DNA from: Parahaliea mediterranea
Lineage (GTDB): Bacteria > Pseudomonadota > Gammaproteobacteria > Pseudomonadales > Halieaceae
Direction of reading: 5' to 3'
Assembly: GCF_017255185.1 (NCBI RefSeq)
Contig: NZ_JAFKCZ010000018.1
Span: 32,831-96,830 of the forward strand
DNA length: 64,000 nt
The notes below the pieces were generated by a model. It was not told where the DNA came from and did not search any database. It saw only the letters and a list, made by a program, of their open reading frames with translations. Below are positions 18,699 to 27,047 of the stretch, piece by piece. The position numbers and the translations under genes are program-made. Position 1 is the first letter of the stretch, and each line of letters starts with the position of its first letter.

Positions 18699-19784
18699 TC
18701 AGCCAATCACGCCCTGGTAGAGGCGCTGCATATTGCCGCCCATGATCTTGTCAATATCCGCCGTGGCGTACCTGCGCTTGCGAAGCCCGTCCCATATGAC
18801 TTCCATGCGACGGGGACCGTTGAGTTGGTCGATGTACAGCGGCCATTTCTTGAGGTCGAAGTTCTCGCCTTCCTCCCGGGCCAGCTCGGCGAGGTACGCG
18901 TCGCTCATTTCGATGACGCGGTGGTCGCGATCGCTGCCGATGGCCACATGCTCGACGCCGGCGACATTCACGGCGTGATCGATATGTTCGAAATAGGCCG
19001 GTAGGGCGGCATCCGGGCCGGCATCGGTGATGAAGGGCCGGATCTGGCATATACCCACGACCCCGTCCCTGTCCGCCAGGGCCTTCAATGCGGTGTCGCT
19101 GGTGTTGCGAACGTTGTCGTACACCGCCAGGCAGGCCGTATGGGAGATAACCACTGGCGCGCTGGAGACATTGATGGCATCGAGCATGGTCGACTCATTG
19201 GCGTGCGAAAGGTCGATCAGCATGCCCAGGCGGTTCATTTCACCAATGAGTTCCCGGCCGAACCGGGTTACCCCGGAGCCGCGGGTTTCCTTGCAGCCGG
19301 CGCCGGCCCAGTTCTGGTAGTTATAGGTCAGCTGGGCGCTGCGCGTGCCCAGCCTATAGAACTCATCCACACGCGACAGGTCGCGGCCGAACTGGGTGCT
19401 GTTCTGGAAAAGGTAGAACACGGCAATCCGGTTCTGGCCTCGCGCGCGTTCAATATCCGCGGCGGAGGTGGCCTTTACCAATAAATCGGGGTGCTCCGCC
19501 AGGAACCTGTCGTACTCGGCCACCGCGGCCTTGGCCTCGTTGTAGGCCTGTTGTTCATACACCTTGGGATCGGTCAGTGTCACGGTGATGGCATTGAGGC
19601 CGCTGTCCCTGATGGCTTCAATCAGCGCGCGCGAGTAGTTAACCCGAATCTCGCCCATGGCATCAAACACCAGGGCGTCCCGGGTGGAGCCCGACAGGGA
19701 TTGCGCCAGGGCGGTACTGGACAGGGCCTGGGTCGCGAGCAGGGCGGCTGACGTGCCGGCAATGAAGTTTCTTCTATTTATCAT
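18699..19784 (-). CDS. Exported peptidase M19 (membrane dipeptidase)-like protein, variant metal site
   Basis: A 361-residue protein with a twin-arginine-type signal (MINRRNFIAG, then a hydrophobic stretch to about 27). It has the renal-dipeptidase fold blocks LTYNYQNWAGAGC, GMLIDLSHANESTMLDA and PVVISHTACLAVYDN, so the two later His ligands are kept. Two usual metal ligands are not where expected: the N-terminal HxD is replaced by the FDAMGE region, and the bridging Glu of the usual EG block appears as Gln in YLFQNST. It may be a variant hydrolase or a non-dipeptidase family member. It is first in the leftward unit, with the shared motif 14-27 bases upstream of its start. Confidence 0.85.
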   Translation of the reverse strand: MINRRNFIAGTSAALLATQALSSTALAQSLSGSTRDALVFDAMGEIRVNYSRALIEAIRDSGLNAITVTLTDPKVYEQQAYNEAKAAVAEYDRFLAEHPDLLVKATSAADIERARGQNRIAVFYLFQNSTQFGRDLSRVDEFYRLGTRSAQLTYNYQNWAGAGCKETRGSGVTRFGRELIGEMNRLGMLIDLSHANESTMLDAINVSSAPVVISHTACLAVYDNVRNTSDTALKALADRDGVVGICQIRPFITDAGPDAALPAYFEHIDHAVNVAGVEHVAIGSDRDHRVIEMSDAYLAELAREEGENFDLKKWPLYIDQLNGPRRMEVIWDGLRKRRYATADIDKIMGGNMQRLYQGVIG

Positions 19785-19797
19785 AAGCGCCTCGTTA

Positions 19798-19811
19798 TTT
19801 CCTATCGTAAA
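19798..19811. promoter_or_regulatory. Putative operator, copy 2 (upstream of M19 gene)
   Basis: TTTCCTATCGTAAA, one base different from the copy at 15952. It ends 14 bases before the M19 ATG, so a bound protein could block transcription or ribosome access. Confidence 0.6.
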
Positions 19812-19954
19812 ACTCTAGCGCACTTCAGAAATTCAGACAAGCCCCCGCTTGGCGATCGGGCGCGGGGAGGCCCGTGCGCATGGAGCTACTGCGAAGGGGG
19901 TTCGGCGGTGGGTTGTTGCTGGCGAGGGGGGGAGGGTGGTGCCGCGAGCCGGGT

Positions 19955-20578
19955 TTAGCCGGTATTGATCCAAAGGACCCTGGCGTCTTCTTCGCTGGTG
20001 GAGATGCAGGCGTGGCGCATGGCGCTATCGAGGTAAATGCCGTCCCCCTCATTCAGGTCGGCGGGTTCATAGCAGTCTGTGTAAAAGCGCACCGAGCCCT
20101 CGAGAACAAAGAGAAACTCCTCGCCGTCGTGGGCGCCCCACTCCTCGAAATCATCGAGCGAGCGGGCTTTCACGATGCTGACAAACGGCAGGATCTTCTT
20201 GTTGATGAGGTCGGAGGCAAGTACCAAATGGCTGTAGGCGGCGGTCTCGTAGGGGCGGCCGCCGCCCTTCCTGACCACGCTCCTGCGGGTTTGCTGTTGC
20301 GTGTTTTCCGAGGAGGAGAACAGCTCGGTAATGTCAATCGAGAACCCGGCCGCGAGCTTTTGCACCACATCGAATGTCGGGGACATCCGGTCATTCTCGA
20401 TTTTTGACAGGGTGGAAACGGCCAGGCCGGTGGCTTTGGCCAGGTCGCTCAAGGTCCAGTTCCGGGCGCGGCGCAGCGCCCTGACCTTCTGGTCGAGCTG
20501 GATTTTGGAGCGCGGAGTCCGTCGCTCGGGTTTGACCTGGTCGAAGACTTCGGCGTTGGTGAGAGTTGGTTTTCGCAT
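19955..20578 (-). CDS. XRE-family regulator with C-terminal cupin sensor
   Basis: A 207-residue transcription factor. The N-terminal helix-turn-helix (about 28-82) reads VRALRRARNWTLSDLAKATG then LAVSTLSKIENDRMSPTFDV. A linker leads to a cupin domain (about 115-205, with GEEFLFVLEGSVRFYTDC and GDGIYLDSAMRHAC) that should bind a small ligand. Regulators of this plan commonly control amino-acid, polyamine or aldehyde catabolism. It is divergent from the TPR/decarboxylase pair and lies beside the M19 unit. The shared near-palindromic motif at three promoters makes it the best candidate regulator of the whole 13.4-23.3 kb cluster (inference). Confidence 0.9.
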   Translation of the reverse strand: MRKPTLTNAEVFDQVKPERRTPRSKIQLDQKVRALRRARNWTLSDLAKATGLAVSTLSKIENDRMSPTFDVVQKLAAGFSIDITELFSSSENTQQQTRRSVVRKGGGRPYETAAYSHLVLASDLINKKILPFVSIVKARSLDDFEEWGAHDGEEFLFVLEGSVRFYTDCYEPADLNEGDGIYLDSAMRHACISTSEEDARVLWINTG

Positions 20579-20753
20579 TTGCTTAATTCTTTACCTAAAG
20601 TCAATCGAAATCAAGGCGGTAGCAGGGCGGTCCGCGCGCGGTCCACCCGCGGTATGGGACCGCGAAACGGCGGGATTATTCCTCTGAAAGGACCATATTA
20701 TACCGCGTTGGGGGAAGCTGGCCGGCAAAAGTGCGAGAGAATTGGATGGAATA

Positions 20754-20767
20754 TTTAATATAGGAAA
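20754..20767. promoter_or_regulatory. Putative operator, copy 3 (upstream of TPR-decarboxylase pair)
   Basis: TTTAATATAGGAAA, which reads TTTCCTATATTAAA on the other strand and matches copies 1 and 2. It lies in the divergent region, about 93-106 bases upstream of the TPR gene at 20860. A half-like TTTCTTATAAG follows at about 20772, and TTTACCTAAAG near 20590, close to the regulator's own start, may be a weak relative. Confidence 0.6.
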
Positions 20768-20859
20768 ATAATTTCTTATAAGGGCGTTTTGTTGACAGTA
20801 CGCTTTCGCCAGGACTATTCTGCGGCGGTGTCTCCCGGTTCGGCTAGCGATTTCGACCT

Positions 20860-21828
20860 ATGATAGTACGTCCTTCACTCCCGGTGGCCCCTTCAATACG
20901 CAGGCCGGGCCTTGTCTTAAGTGCATTGCTGCTGGCGGCGGCGCTCCCGTCGGCGGCCCAGGCCGGCTCCCTGTCAGCGGCGGCACCCAGCGCCCGGGCG
21001 GCGGCGGGGGTGAGTGACTTGGGTGGAGCGGTTTTGCCGGATACCTATCGGCAAGGGCTGGAGCTTGACCTCAAGGTTGCCCAGGCCGCGTTCGATGCGG
21101 CCCCGGACAGGGAAGATTCCTACATCTGGCTGGGCCGCCGCTATGGCTATCTCGGTCGCTATGACGAAGCGGTTGAAGTGTTTAGCGCGGGGCTGGAAAA
21201 ATTCCCCGACAGCTACAAGTTACTGCGCTTTCGCGGCAGGCACCTGGCGCGAAGCCGGCAGTTTGCCGCGGCCATCGCCGATTACCAACTGGGGTTGGAA
21301 AAGATGCGGGGCCAGGCGGACAGTTTCGAGCCGAACGGCATTCCCAATGCCCTCGACCTCACCACCTCAAGCTATCGCCAGAATCTTCACTATTACCTTG
21401 GGCAAACCTCCTTTGCCGTGGGTGACTACAAGGCGATGTTCGAGCAGCTGGAGAAATCCCGCGAGCCGCTGGTGGTCCTGCCCTTTGACGATCATGAAAT
21501 AGCGGTGATTTTCTGGCAAACCATTGCCTTGCGGAAGCAGTCGCGCCACGATCAGGCCAAGGCCCTGCTGTCGCGCCTGCAAGAGCCCGCGCGGATTCTG
21601 GAAAACGCCACCTATTACCAGGCCCTGCGGGTACTCACCGGGCGCGCGGATGAGAGCGGGGAGACCAGTGGCGATAACCTTGCCAGGTTCGCGCTGGCCA
21701 TGAAGCGCGAGTTTGCGGGCGATGTGGATGGCGCCCGCGCGGTGCTGGAGGCAATCCTCGCCGACAACGCCAAAGGCTATTGGCCCGCGGAAGCGGCCCT
21801 CGCCCAGCTCTCAACCGGAGCGCGCTGA
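20860..21828 (+). CDS. Secreted TPR-repeat protein, paralogue B
   Basis: A 322-residue protein with an N-terminal signal-like hydrophobic stretch (LVLSALLLAAALPSAAQAG, about 21-39), then TPR-like helices. Blocks such as IWLGRRYGYLGRYDEAVEVF and SFEPNGIPNALD align closely with WYGRRAAYLGHYQEAIEIF and VEPDGMPNAKN in the protein at 16067-16996, so the two are paralogues. It is the first gene of the rightward unit and sits 68 bases before the decarboxylase. Function is unknown; a periplasmic binding or scaffold role in the same pathway is plausible. Confidence 0.85.
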   Translation: MIVRPSLPVAPSIRRPGLVLSALLLAAALPSAAQAGSLSAAAPSARAAAGVSDLGGAVLPDTYRQGLELDLKVAQAAFDAAPDREDSYIWLGRRYGYLGRYDEAVEVFSAGLEKFPDSYKLLRFRGRHLARSRQFAAAIADYQLGLEKMRGQADSFEPNGIPNALDLTTSSYRQNLHYYLGQTSFAVGDYKAMFEQLEKSREPLVVLPFDDHEIAVIFWQTIALRKQSRHDQAKALLSRLQEPARILENATYYQALRVLTGRADESGETSGDNLARFALAMKREFAGDVDGARAVLEAILADNAKGYWPAEAALAQLSTGAR

Positions 21829-21896
21829 GAGCCGCGAGGCTTTTGTTCGCGGGCCTATTCATCGGTAGGGCAAGCAGACCCAGCAGGAGCAGTTGC

Positions 21897-23306
21897 ATGG
21901 CGGGCATCAAAGCAGAGGACACCAGGGCATCCCGCAGCGAAGCGGATACGCTGGGCATGGAGGCCGAGGAAATGCGGCGCCTGGGCCACCGGGTCGTCGA
22001 TATCGTTGTCGATCGGTTGATAAACCGGGCTGGCGAGCCGGCCATACTCACAGGCGAGGCGGACGAACTGCTGGCACAACTGGGCGGGCCGATCCCCAAT
22101 CAGCCGCTGGACCCCGAGGAATCCCTGCGGCTGCTGGCCGAGGTCGCCTTTACCCACCAGCAGCGGGGCGATCACCCGCGTTATTTCGCTCGCGTGCCGG
22201 GGCCCAGTTCCTTTGGCGCCATACTGGGTGATTGGCTGGGCACGGGTTTCAATGCCATCACCGCATCCTGGGCGGGAGGCTCCGGCCCGGCCACGCTGGA
22301 ATTGGTGGTGATCGACTGGTTGCGGCAGCTGCTGGGCCTGCCCTCGGACTATGAGGGGGTACTCGTTAGCGGCGGTTCCCACGCCAGCCTGACGGCCTTC
22401 GCGGCGGTGCAGGCGCAGCGCGGAACCGGCACAGTGTACCTGACCGACCAAACCCATTCCTCCCTGCCCCGGGCGCTGAAAGTGTTGGGCTTTAGTGAAT
22501 CACAGATTCATATCCTGCCGTCCGATGAGCAGTTCCGGATGCCCGTGCAGGCCCTGCGCGAGGCCATCGCCGGGCATCGCCGCGCCGGGGCCAGGCCGCT
22601 GATGGTGATCGGCACCGCCGGCACCACAAACACCGGCACTGTCGACCCCCTGCCCGAGCTGGCCGCGATCTGCGAGGCGGAAGAGTTGTGGTTGCACGTG
22701 GACGCCGCCTACGGTGGGCCCGGTTGCCTGAGCGCCAGTGGGCGGGAGGACTTGAAAGGCATTGAGCTGGCGCATTCGCTGGTGCTGGACCCGCACAAGT
22801 GGCTGTTCCAGCCCTACGACGCAGGTTGCCTGCTTATCCGCCCGGGCATGCTTGAGCGCAGCTTCGATATGAACCCGGAATACCTGCGCGATGTCACGGC
22901 CGGCACGGGCGAAGTGGACTTTCGCAATCGCGGGTTGGAACTGACGCGGCGAACCCGGGCCGCCAAGCTGTGGTTGAGCCTGCGAACCTATGGCGTGGAG
23001 CGGTTTCGCGAGGCGATCGATCACGGCCTCAATCTGGCGCGCGAGGCGCAGAAGTACCTGGCCGCCAACCCGCGGCGATGGGAAATCATCGTGCCGGCGC
23101 AGCTCGGCATCGTCTGTTTCGCGCTTCGCGGCGCGGGCGATGATGAGCATGAGGAGCGGGTCAGGCTCTTGTCCGAGAGCGGCTATGCCTGTATTTCGTC
23201 CACGCGCCTGAAGGGAAAGACGGTATTCAGGCTCTGTACGATCAACCCCTTGACAAGTACCGATGATCTCGAGGGTACAATCGACAGGCTGGCCGCTCTC
23301 TCGTGA
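21897..23306 (+). CDS. PLP-dependent amino-acid decarboxylase (group II, AADC-like)
   Basis: A 469-residue fold-type I decarboxylase of the aromatic-L-amino-acid/glutamate decarboxylase group. The PLP-binding Lys is near residue 301 in LDPHKWLFQP. Also visible are HPRYFARVPGPSSFG, SGGSHASLTA and HVDAAYGGPG with the Asp that contacts the pyridine nitrogen. The ATG at 21897 follows AGGAG; an upstream frame start at 21780 lies inside the TPR gene and is rejected. The enzyme would turn an amino acid into an amine. No amine oxidase or transaminase for the next step is in the window, although an ALDH that could finish it is. Confidence 0.9.
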   Translation: MAGIKAEDTRASRSEADTLGMEAEEMRRLGHRVVDIVVDRLINRAGEPAILTGEADELLAQLGGPIPNQPLDPEESLRLLAEVAFTHQQRGDHPRYFARVPGPSSFGAILGDWLGTGFNAITASWAGGSGPATLELVVIDWLRQLLGLPSDYEGVLVSGGSHASLTAFAAVQAQRGTGTVYLTDQTHSSLPRALKVLGFSESQIHILPSDEQFRMPVQALREAIAGHRRAGARPLMVIGTAGTTNTGTVDPLPELAAICEAEELWLHVDAAYGGPGCLSASGREDLKGIELAHSLVLDPHKWLFQPYDAGCLLIRPGMLERSFDMNPEYLRDVTAGTGEVDFRNRGLELTRRTRAAKLWLSLRTYGVERFREAIDHGLNLAREAQKYLAANPRRWEIIVPAQLGIVCFALRGAGDDEHEERVRLLSESGYACISSTRLKGKTVFRLCTINPLTSTDDLEGTIDRLAALS

Positions 23307-23391
23307 TTTCCGTGGTGCTTCAAACTACCCTGTCGCCGAGACCCGGCGGAACACGGCGAATAAGATGCGCAACGCGATGTCGCGCCACTAT

Positions 23392-23943
23392 TCAGGGCGC
23401 CGAAATCACTTCCATCCTATCCGCGCGGCACAGGTTCTTACTTCTATCGAAGCTGCGAACGGGGTTGGTCACGTAGCGGACCCCCGACAATTTCACCGTT
23501 GCGCCTTTGGGTATGTCCCGCTTGACCGCGGTATCGTTTTCGTCGAGCTGGGCCGATGACCGGCAGTGGCGCTTCCAGTCGTCTCTTCCCTTTGCGTCAA
23601 CCACGCCCGCTCCACGAAATATTCCGACAACATCCGGCAATGGCGCGTACTCGGGTGCCCAGGCAGGCGTGGGGGCTGGTTTCGTCGGCTCAAACTTTGC
23701 GTAGGCGGCCCGACATGCCTCAACCTCGGAGTCCGGCACCGAGGCGCCACCCTTTAGTTTCCTGGACGGAATCAGGCAGGCCCGGAAGCACTCGGTGTTC
23801 CTCGCCGAGCGACACTCCATTGCCTTCATCTCCAACTCTTCCCACAGCGTTTGTTGAGCCCGGGCAGCCGGGGTGAGCGCGCTGGTCAAAACCACTAGCG
23901 CGAGCGCAGTTTGTAAGGTGGTGCGGACCGATAACTTACCCAT
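23392..23943 (-). CDS. Hypothetical secreted Cys-containing protein
   Basis: A 183-residue protein I do not recognise. The chosen ATG at 23943 follows AAGGA and gives a clear signal peptide (TTLQTALALVVLTSALTPAA, cleavage after ARA). The mature part has several Cys residues (MECRSARNTECFRACL, EACRAAY, KRHC, KNLC) that could form disulfides, and a Pro-rich middle (about 100-115). A longer start at 23991 is possible. It is the last gene of the leftward AT-richer run that begins at the integron integrase. Confidence 0.65.
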   Translation of the reverse strand: MGKLSVRTTLQTALALVVLTSALTPAARAQQTLWEELEMKAMECRSARNTECFRACLIPSRKLKGGASVPDSEVEACRAAYAKFEPTKPAPTPAWAPEYAPLPDVVGIFRGAGVVDAKGRDDWKRHCRSSAQLDENDTAVKRDIPKGATVKLSGVRYVTNPVRSFDRSKNLCRADRMEVISAP

Positions 23944-24018
23944 CAAGATATCCTTTTCAATGTAAGAATCGTTTTCGGAGGTATGTTTCATGCTTGGAGC
24001 AATACCTGGTCTGTGTCG

Positions 24019-24465
24019 CTAAATGTCAATATATAGCCGCAGCATATCCTTGTGTTGTATGCCATTTTCAAAAATTGGCGCCGAATAGTTGGATAGGAAA
24101 TGATCCTTGATTATCGAATCCACTCTAAAACCGATGCGCTGATAGTAGCCGAGCTGATAGCCGAACGAACCCGTGCCGAGCTCAACCCTTTTGACGTCTC
24201 TATCCGCCAATGAAGCAAGGGTGAATTTCAGTAAATCAGAACCAATTCCGCGGCCTTGGTGTTCGGGATACACGGAAATATTATAGATTTCGGCGATCGC
24301 TGGGCCAATCATTCCGGCTACAGCCACGCCAAGGAGATCTGACTGCTGTGATACCGCAAAGCACCAGGAGTCGGGCAAGTAGGATGAAATGCTTTCCGTG
24401 GAAGGGTCGGCTTCGAGCAATAGACCAAGCGGTATGTCGGCACTGGCGATCTCTGAAAATAGCAT
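24019..24465 (-). CDS. GNAT-family N-acetyltransferase
   Basis: A 148-residue acetyltransferase. The acetyl-CoA loop is intact as VYPEHQGRGIGSDLLKFTL, with a beta-bulge strand before it (AEIYNISVYP) and the late YYQRIGFRVD block typical of the fold. The substrate is unknown. I chose the ATG at 24465 (MLFSEI) because the 23 codons upstream do not resemble a GNAT N-terminus; the ribosome site is weak. It follows another GNAT gene and may belong to the integron-associated run, but no attC is evident beside it. Confidence 0.8.
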   Translation of the reverse strand: MLFSEIASADIPLGLLLEADPSTESISSYLPDSWCFAVSQQSDLLGVAVAGMIGPAIAEIYNISVYPEHQGRGIGSDLLKFTLASLADRDVKRVELGTGSFGYQLGYYQRIGFRVDSIIKDHFLSNYSAPIFENGIQHKDMLRLYIDI

Positions 24466-24476
24466 TATGCAACCGG

Positions 24477-24502
24477 CCGCAGCGCTAGTCGCTGCGGTTT
24501 TT
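24477..24502 (+). terminator. Hairpin with T tract between two GNAT genes
   Basis: An 8-bp stem (CCGCAGCG / CGCTGCGG) with a 5-base loop is followed by five T on the plus strand. No plus-strand gene precedes it, so it may instead be a structural hairpin in the minus-strand transcript. Confidence 0.45.
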
Positions 24503-24564
24503 GATGTCGTGACTCGGGATTTCCACCAGGCCAAGGGCGCCCAGTTTTAGCGTACCGCCATGTG

Positions 24565-25017
24565 CTAAGTGTTGTATGTATAAAAGTGCCAAGTGCTTTT
24601 ACCTGTATCCAAAGAGTCGTAGAGTTTTTGCGCGGTTTCATTACTCGGTGCCGTAACCCATTGTAACCTTGCCGCGCCATTTTGATCTGCAAAGCTTCGA
24701 CAGTGTTCAATGAGTTTGCGAGCGATGCCCTTGCCACGATGATCGGGGCAAATATAGAGGTCGTTGAGGACAGCTACCTTTGCCGCGATTGTTGAAGTGA
24801 AGGTGAAATATACGGTGGCGAAACCAATGACTTTGCCTGATTCGCGGTAGGCAAATTGGCAGCCAAAGGGGTTGGCCTCATTGAACTGGGAAAAGAACTC
24901 GCGATTTCTCGAAGTTGATATATTTTTGACTTGGTAAAACTGCTGGTATTGCTCAATCAATGGCAATACTTCTTCAAGATCTTCTTCTGATACTGGCTCT
25001 ATCACGTGATTCCTCAT
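24565..25017 (-). CDS. GNAT-family N-acetyltransferase
   Basis: A 150-residue GNAT protein with all core blocks: RESGKVIGFATVYFTF, AVLNDLYICPDHRGKGIARK (acetyl-CoA loop RGKGIA) and the closing APSNETAQKLYDSL. The substrate cannot be named. It is unrelated in detail to its neighbour at 24019. Both are AT-richer than the core genes. The ATG at 25017 gives the standard short N-terminus. Confidence 0.88.
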   Translation of the reverse strand: MRNHVIEPVSEEDLEEVLPLIEQYQQFYQVKNISTSRNREFFSQFNEANPFGCQFAYRESGKVIGFATVYFTFTSTIAAKVAVLNDLYICPDHRGKGIARKLIEHCRSFADQNGAARLQWVTAPSNETAQKLYDSLDTGKSTWHFYTYNT

Positions 25018-25238
25018 TGACGCCGACGAAGGCTAAATCCAAATATCCGCGAGTACCGCTGCCTTTGATTTATTCCGGCATAAAGTTGACCCATATATGA
25101 CCCGGGGTCTCTTGCCAAATCCACTGTATCTTATTGCCAATGCACAGCACCGCCAACAGCGGAAGAACAAAAAGATATGTCGCGCGTGAGACACGACCTG
25201 TCCTGATTTACTGGGCGCCCTAGTACCCAGGCCTGGAA

Positions 25239-26024
25239 TCATGGGTCATGACGCGACAGCAACCGCACCATTTCCTCCGCGACCAATGCAGCCGATGGCA
25301 AAAACATAGTTGAAACGATGCGTTGATCGACTACGACCGTATGCTTGTCAGCCAATGTGTCTTTATTCTGGGCGTGTGCTCCATTCTTGCGGAGTTGGTC
25401 CTCGACAAGGAACGGCAACAAGCTACCTTGCTTGGCCCATGACTTGGATCGTTCGGTCGAGTTCGGGAACCCCGCCACACGCTTTCCTTTCACCAGATAG
25501 CTGCCGTTCCTTAGCGTGGCATTGGCAAAGCCGCCAGGCCCATGTCCACAACCACCCACGACACCGCCATTTTCGTAAATGCCTCCGATGAGTTTCATTA
25601 GTTCCTCGTTGGACGCGACGTCGAACAAGATACCGTAGCCACCACCGACATACACGGCCTGATACTGGGCAATATCTATTTGACTTGGCTTTAGCGTGTT
25701 TGCAACCTTGCCCAAGAAGTTCTCATATTTTATGGCATAGCTACTAATGCCCAGCGGATCCATCATGAACTCAACTGGCCCGCCTTGAGGCGAAACGAAA
25801 TCGACCTCATAACCGTGCATTACGAAGATATGAAAAGGTGGAGCATATTCCCAAAGGTTGTTTCGTGCATCGTGCTGCTCGGGGTCGCCCATGTCGACAA
25901 CATTTGAAGCGACAAAGAGAATCTTGCTTTTTTCCGCAGAGAATGCTGCAGCCGGAGCAAGCACTAATGCAGCCAAGCAACACCTAAGCGCCAAAGCATA
26001 CGCTTTCTTCGTCAATAGCTTCAC
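25239..26024 (-). CDS. Exported DJ-1/PfpI-superfamily protein
   Basis: A 261-residue protein of the type 1 glutamine-amidotransferase-like fold, related to Hsp31/PfpI deglycase or chaperone proteins. The GTG at 26024 follows AAAGGA and yields a standard signal peptide (ALALRCCLAALVLAPAAAFS), so it is probably periplasmic. A GTG at 26090 that overlaps the upstream stop as GTGA would give a 283-residue form. The fold is shown by ILFVASNVVDMGD, VYVGGGYGILFD and the nucleophile elbow. The elbow reads GGCGHGPGGF, with an extra Gly between Cys and the usual following His. Function unknown. Confidence 0.78.
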   Translation of the reverse strand: MKLLTKKAYALALRCCLAALVLAPAAAFSAEKSKILFVASNVVDMGDPEQHDARNNLWEYAPPFHIFVMHGYEVDFVSPQGGPVEFMMDPLGISSYAIKYENFLGKVANTLKPSQIDIAQYQAVYVGGGYGILFDVASNEELMKLIGGIYENGGVVGGCGHGPGGFANATLRNGSYLVKGKRVAGFPNSTERSKSWAKQGSLLPFLVEDQLRKNGAHAQNKDTLADKHTVVVDQRIVSTMFLPSAALVAEEMVRLLSRHDP

Positions 26025-26086
26025 GTTCAATGAGTCCTTTGTCTGGTGCACAATGCCTGTCGCAGCGGCATACCGCCGATATGCCG

Positions 26087-26533
26087 TCACATGTCTAAAT
26101 CAAAATTGCAACCTTTGAAACTACTGTCGTACGGAGGTAGTAGATGAATGCTCGCTCCCCTCAGTCTACTAGCTTCAAATACCCCAACTGCGTTAACGAC
26201 AAAACCCTCTAGATGTTCTCTATCGTAAGACTGGGAGATTTCCAAGGAAATTTTTGATCGAGCGCGTCCGGCTTGCATTGACTCGCAGTTGGGATACAAG
26301 AAATCTCCGTCGTAGGCGACTGCCAAAAAACCGTCTGTTTGAATCAGGTATCCTTCATAAACAACTAGATATTTTGTTAGCGAATACGTGTCAAACCTTT
26401 TTGTTTCCAGGGCTTTTGCGACGAAATGAATATCCTTGGCTTTGTCTTCCTCCGAGCGGAACTTTAGCCAGCAAGAACAAGCCTGCGCAGTTTGGGAAAA
26501 CGATAAGGCTAGCATCAATGAAAGAATTCGCAT
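26087..26533 (-). CDS. Hypothetical secreted protein starting Cys-Ser-Cys
   Basis: A 148-residue protein of unknown function. The ATG at 26533 gives a signal peptide (MRILSLMLALSFSQTAQA) and a mature N-terminus beginning CSCWLKF, a pattern also seen at the start of TIMP/netrin-like domains; that likeness is weak. Two later Cys residues (PNCES, KGCNF) could pair with the first two. A longer frame to 26623 would bury the signal peptide. It follows the membrane protein gene by 26 bases with no attC between, so the two may travel as one cassette. Confidence 0.6.
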   Translation of the reverse strand: MRILSLMLALSFSQTAQACSCWLKFRSEEDKAKDIHFVAKALETKRFDTYSLTKYLVVYEGYLIQTDGFLAVAYDGDFLYPNCESMQAGRARSKISLEISQSYDREHLEGFVVNAVGVFEASRLRGASIHLLPPYDSSFKGCNFDLDM

Positions 26534-26559
26534 GATTAGACTAATGCATAATGCAGGAA

Positions 26560-26967
26560 TCAGCCGCCGAAGGTCGGCCTGGAAACTCTTGTTAACCGCG
26601 CCGCGACTAGCATTGGAAACCAAATACCAATCACTGCACAGATTTGAAAGTATGCAAGTCTATATGGGTGGGCCCAGCTTCCGGAATAGCCAACACTGAA
26701 TCCTAGATAACTCACAAACAGCAGGCTTGTCACGCATGCAGCCAATAACGAGAACTTCGGAAATATCAAGTCCACAACTCCCTCTGCCATAGCCAGCACC
26801 CAATAAATTGCAGTGACTATACTTAAAGTCAAGCCCCAGGAATATCCACCCCTATACTCTCGTCCGATGCCATCGGCCACCAAGTGTCCCATACTGTAGG
26901 CAGCAACCAGTATCAGAACTCGAATCAGTGACTGCAACACAAGCAGGTATATCAGTCGCTTTTTCAT
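26560..26967 (-). CDS. Small four-helix integral membrane protein
   Basis: A 135-residue protein with about four hydrophobic segments: near residues 5-25 ([19 protein letters not shown]), 45-62, 70-90 and 105-125. No family is recognised. The ATG at 26967 (MKKRLIYLL) is preferred over an upstream TTG at 26988. It begins just after a possible attC and reads leftward, as a cassette gene would. Confidence 0.6.
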   Translation of the reverse strand: MKKRLIYLLVLQSLIRVLILVAAYSMGHLVADGIGREYRGGYSWGLTLSIVTAIYWVLAMAEGVVDLIFPKFSLLAACVTSLLFVSYLGFSVGYSGSWAHPYRLAYFQICAVIGIWFPMLVAARLTRVSRPTFGG

Positions 26968-26973
26968 CCCGGT

Positions 26974-27047
26974 TAGCGCTTCAAACAAAGTCCGGTTTAG
27001 AGCTGCGAAGCGGCGGGAAACCGGTCGCTGTGCAGCCGTTGGTTATG
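26974..27047. repeat. Possible degenerate attC site
   Basis: The right edge carries GTTATG (27042-27047), the same core as the attC at 28078-28168, and overlaps the stop of the upstream gene as cassette cores often do. The left edge (CAAAC, spacer, GTTTAG) and the imperfect internal stem are much weaker, so this is tentative. Confidence 0.3.

Noticed and set aside
24466..25238. Search for attC sites between the GNAT and DJ-1-like genes
   Set aside because: Only one ordinary hairpin is seen; no paired AAC/GTT cores at attC spacing.
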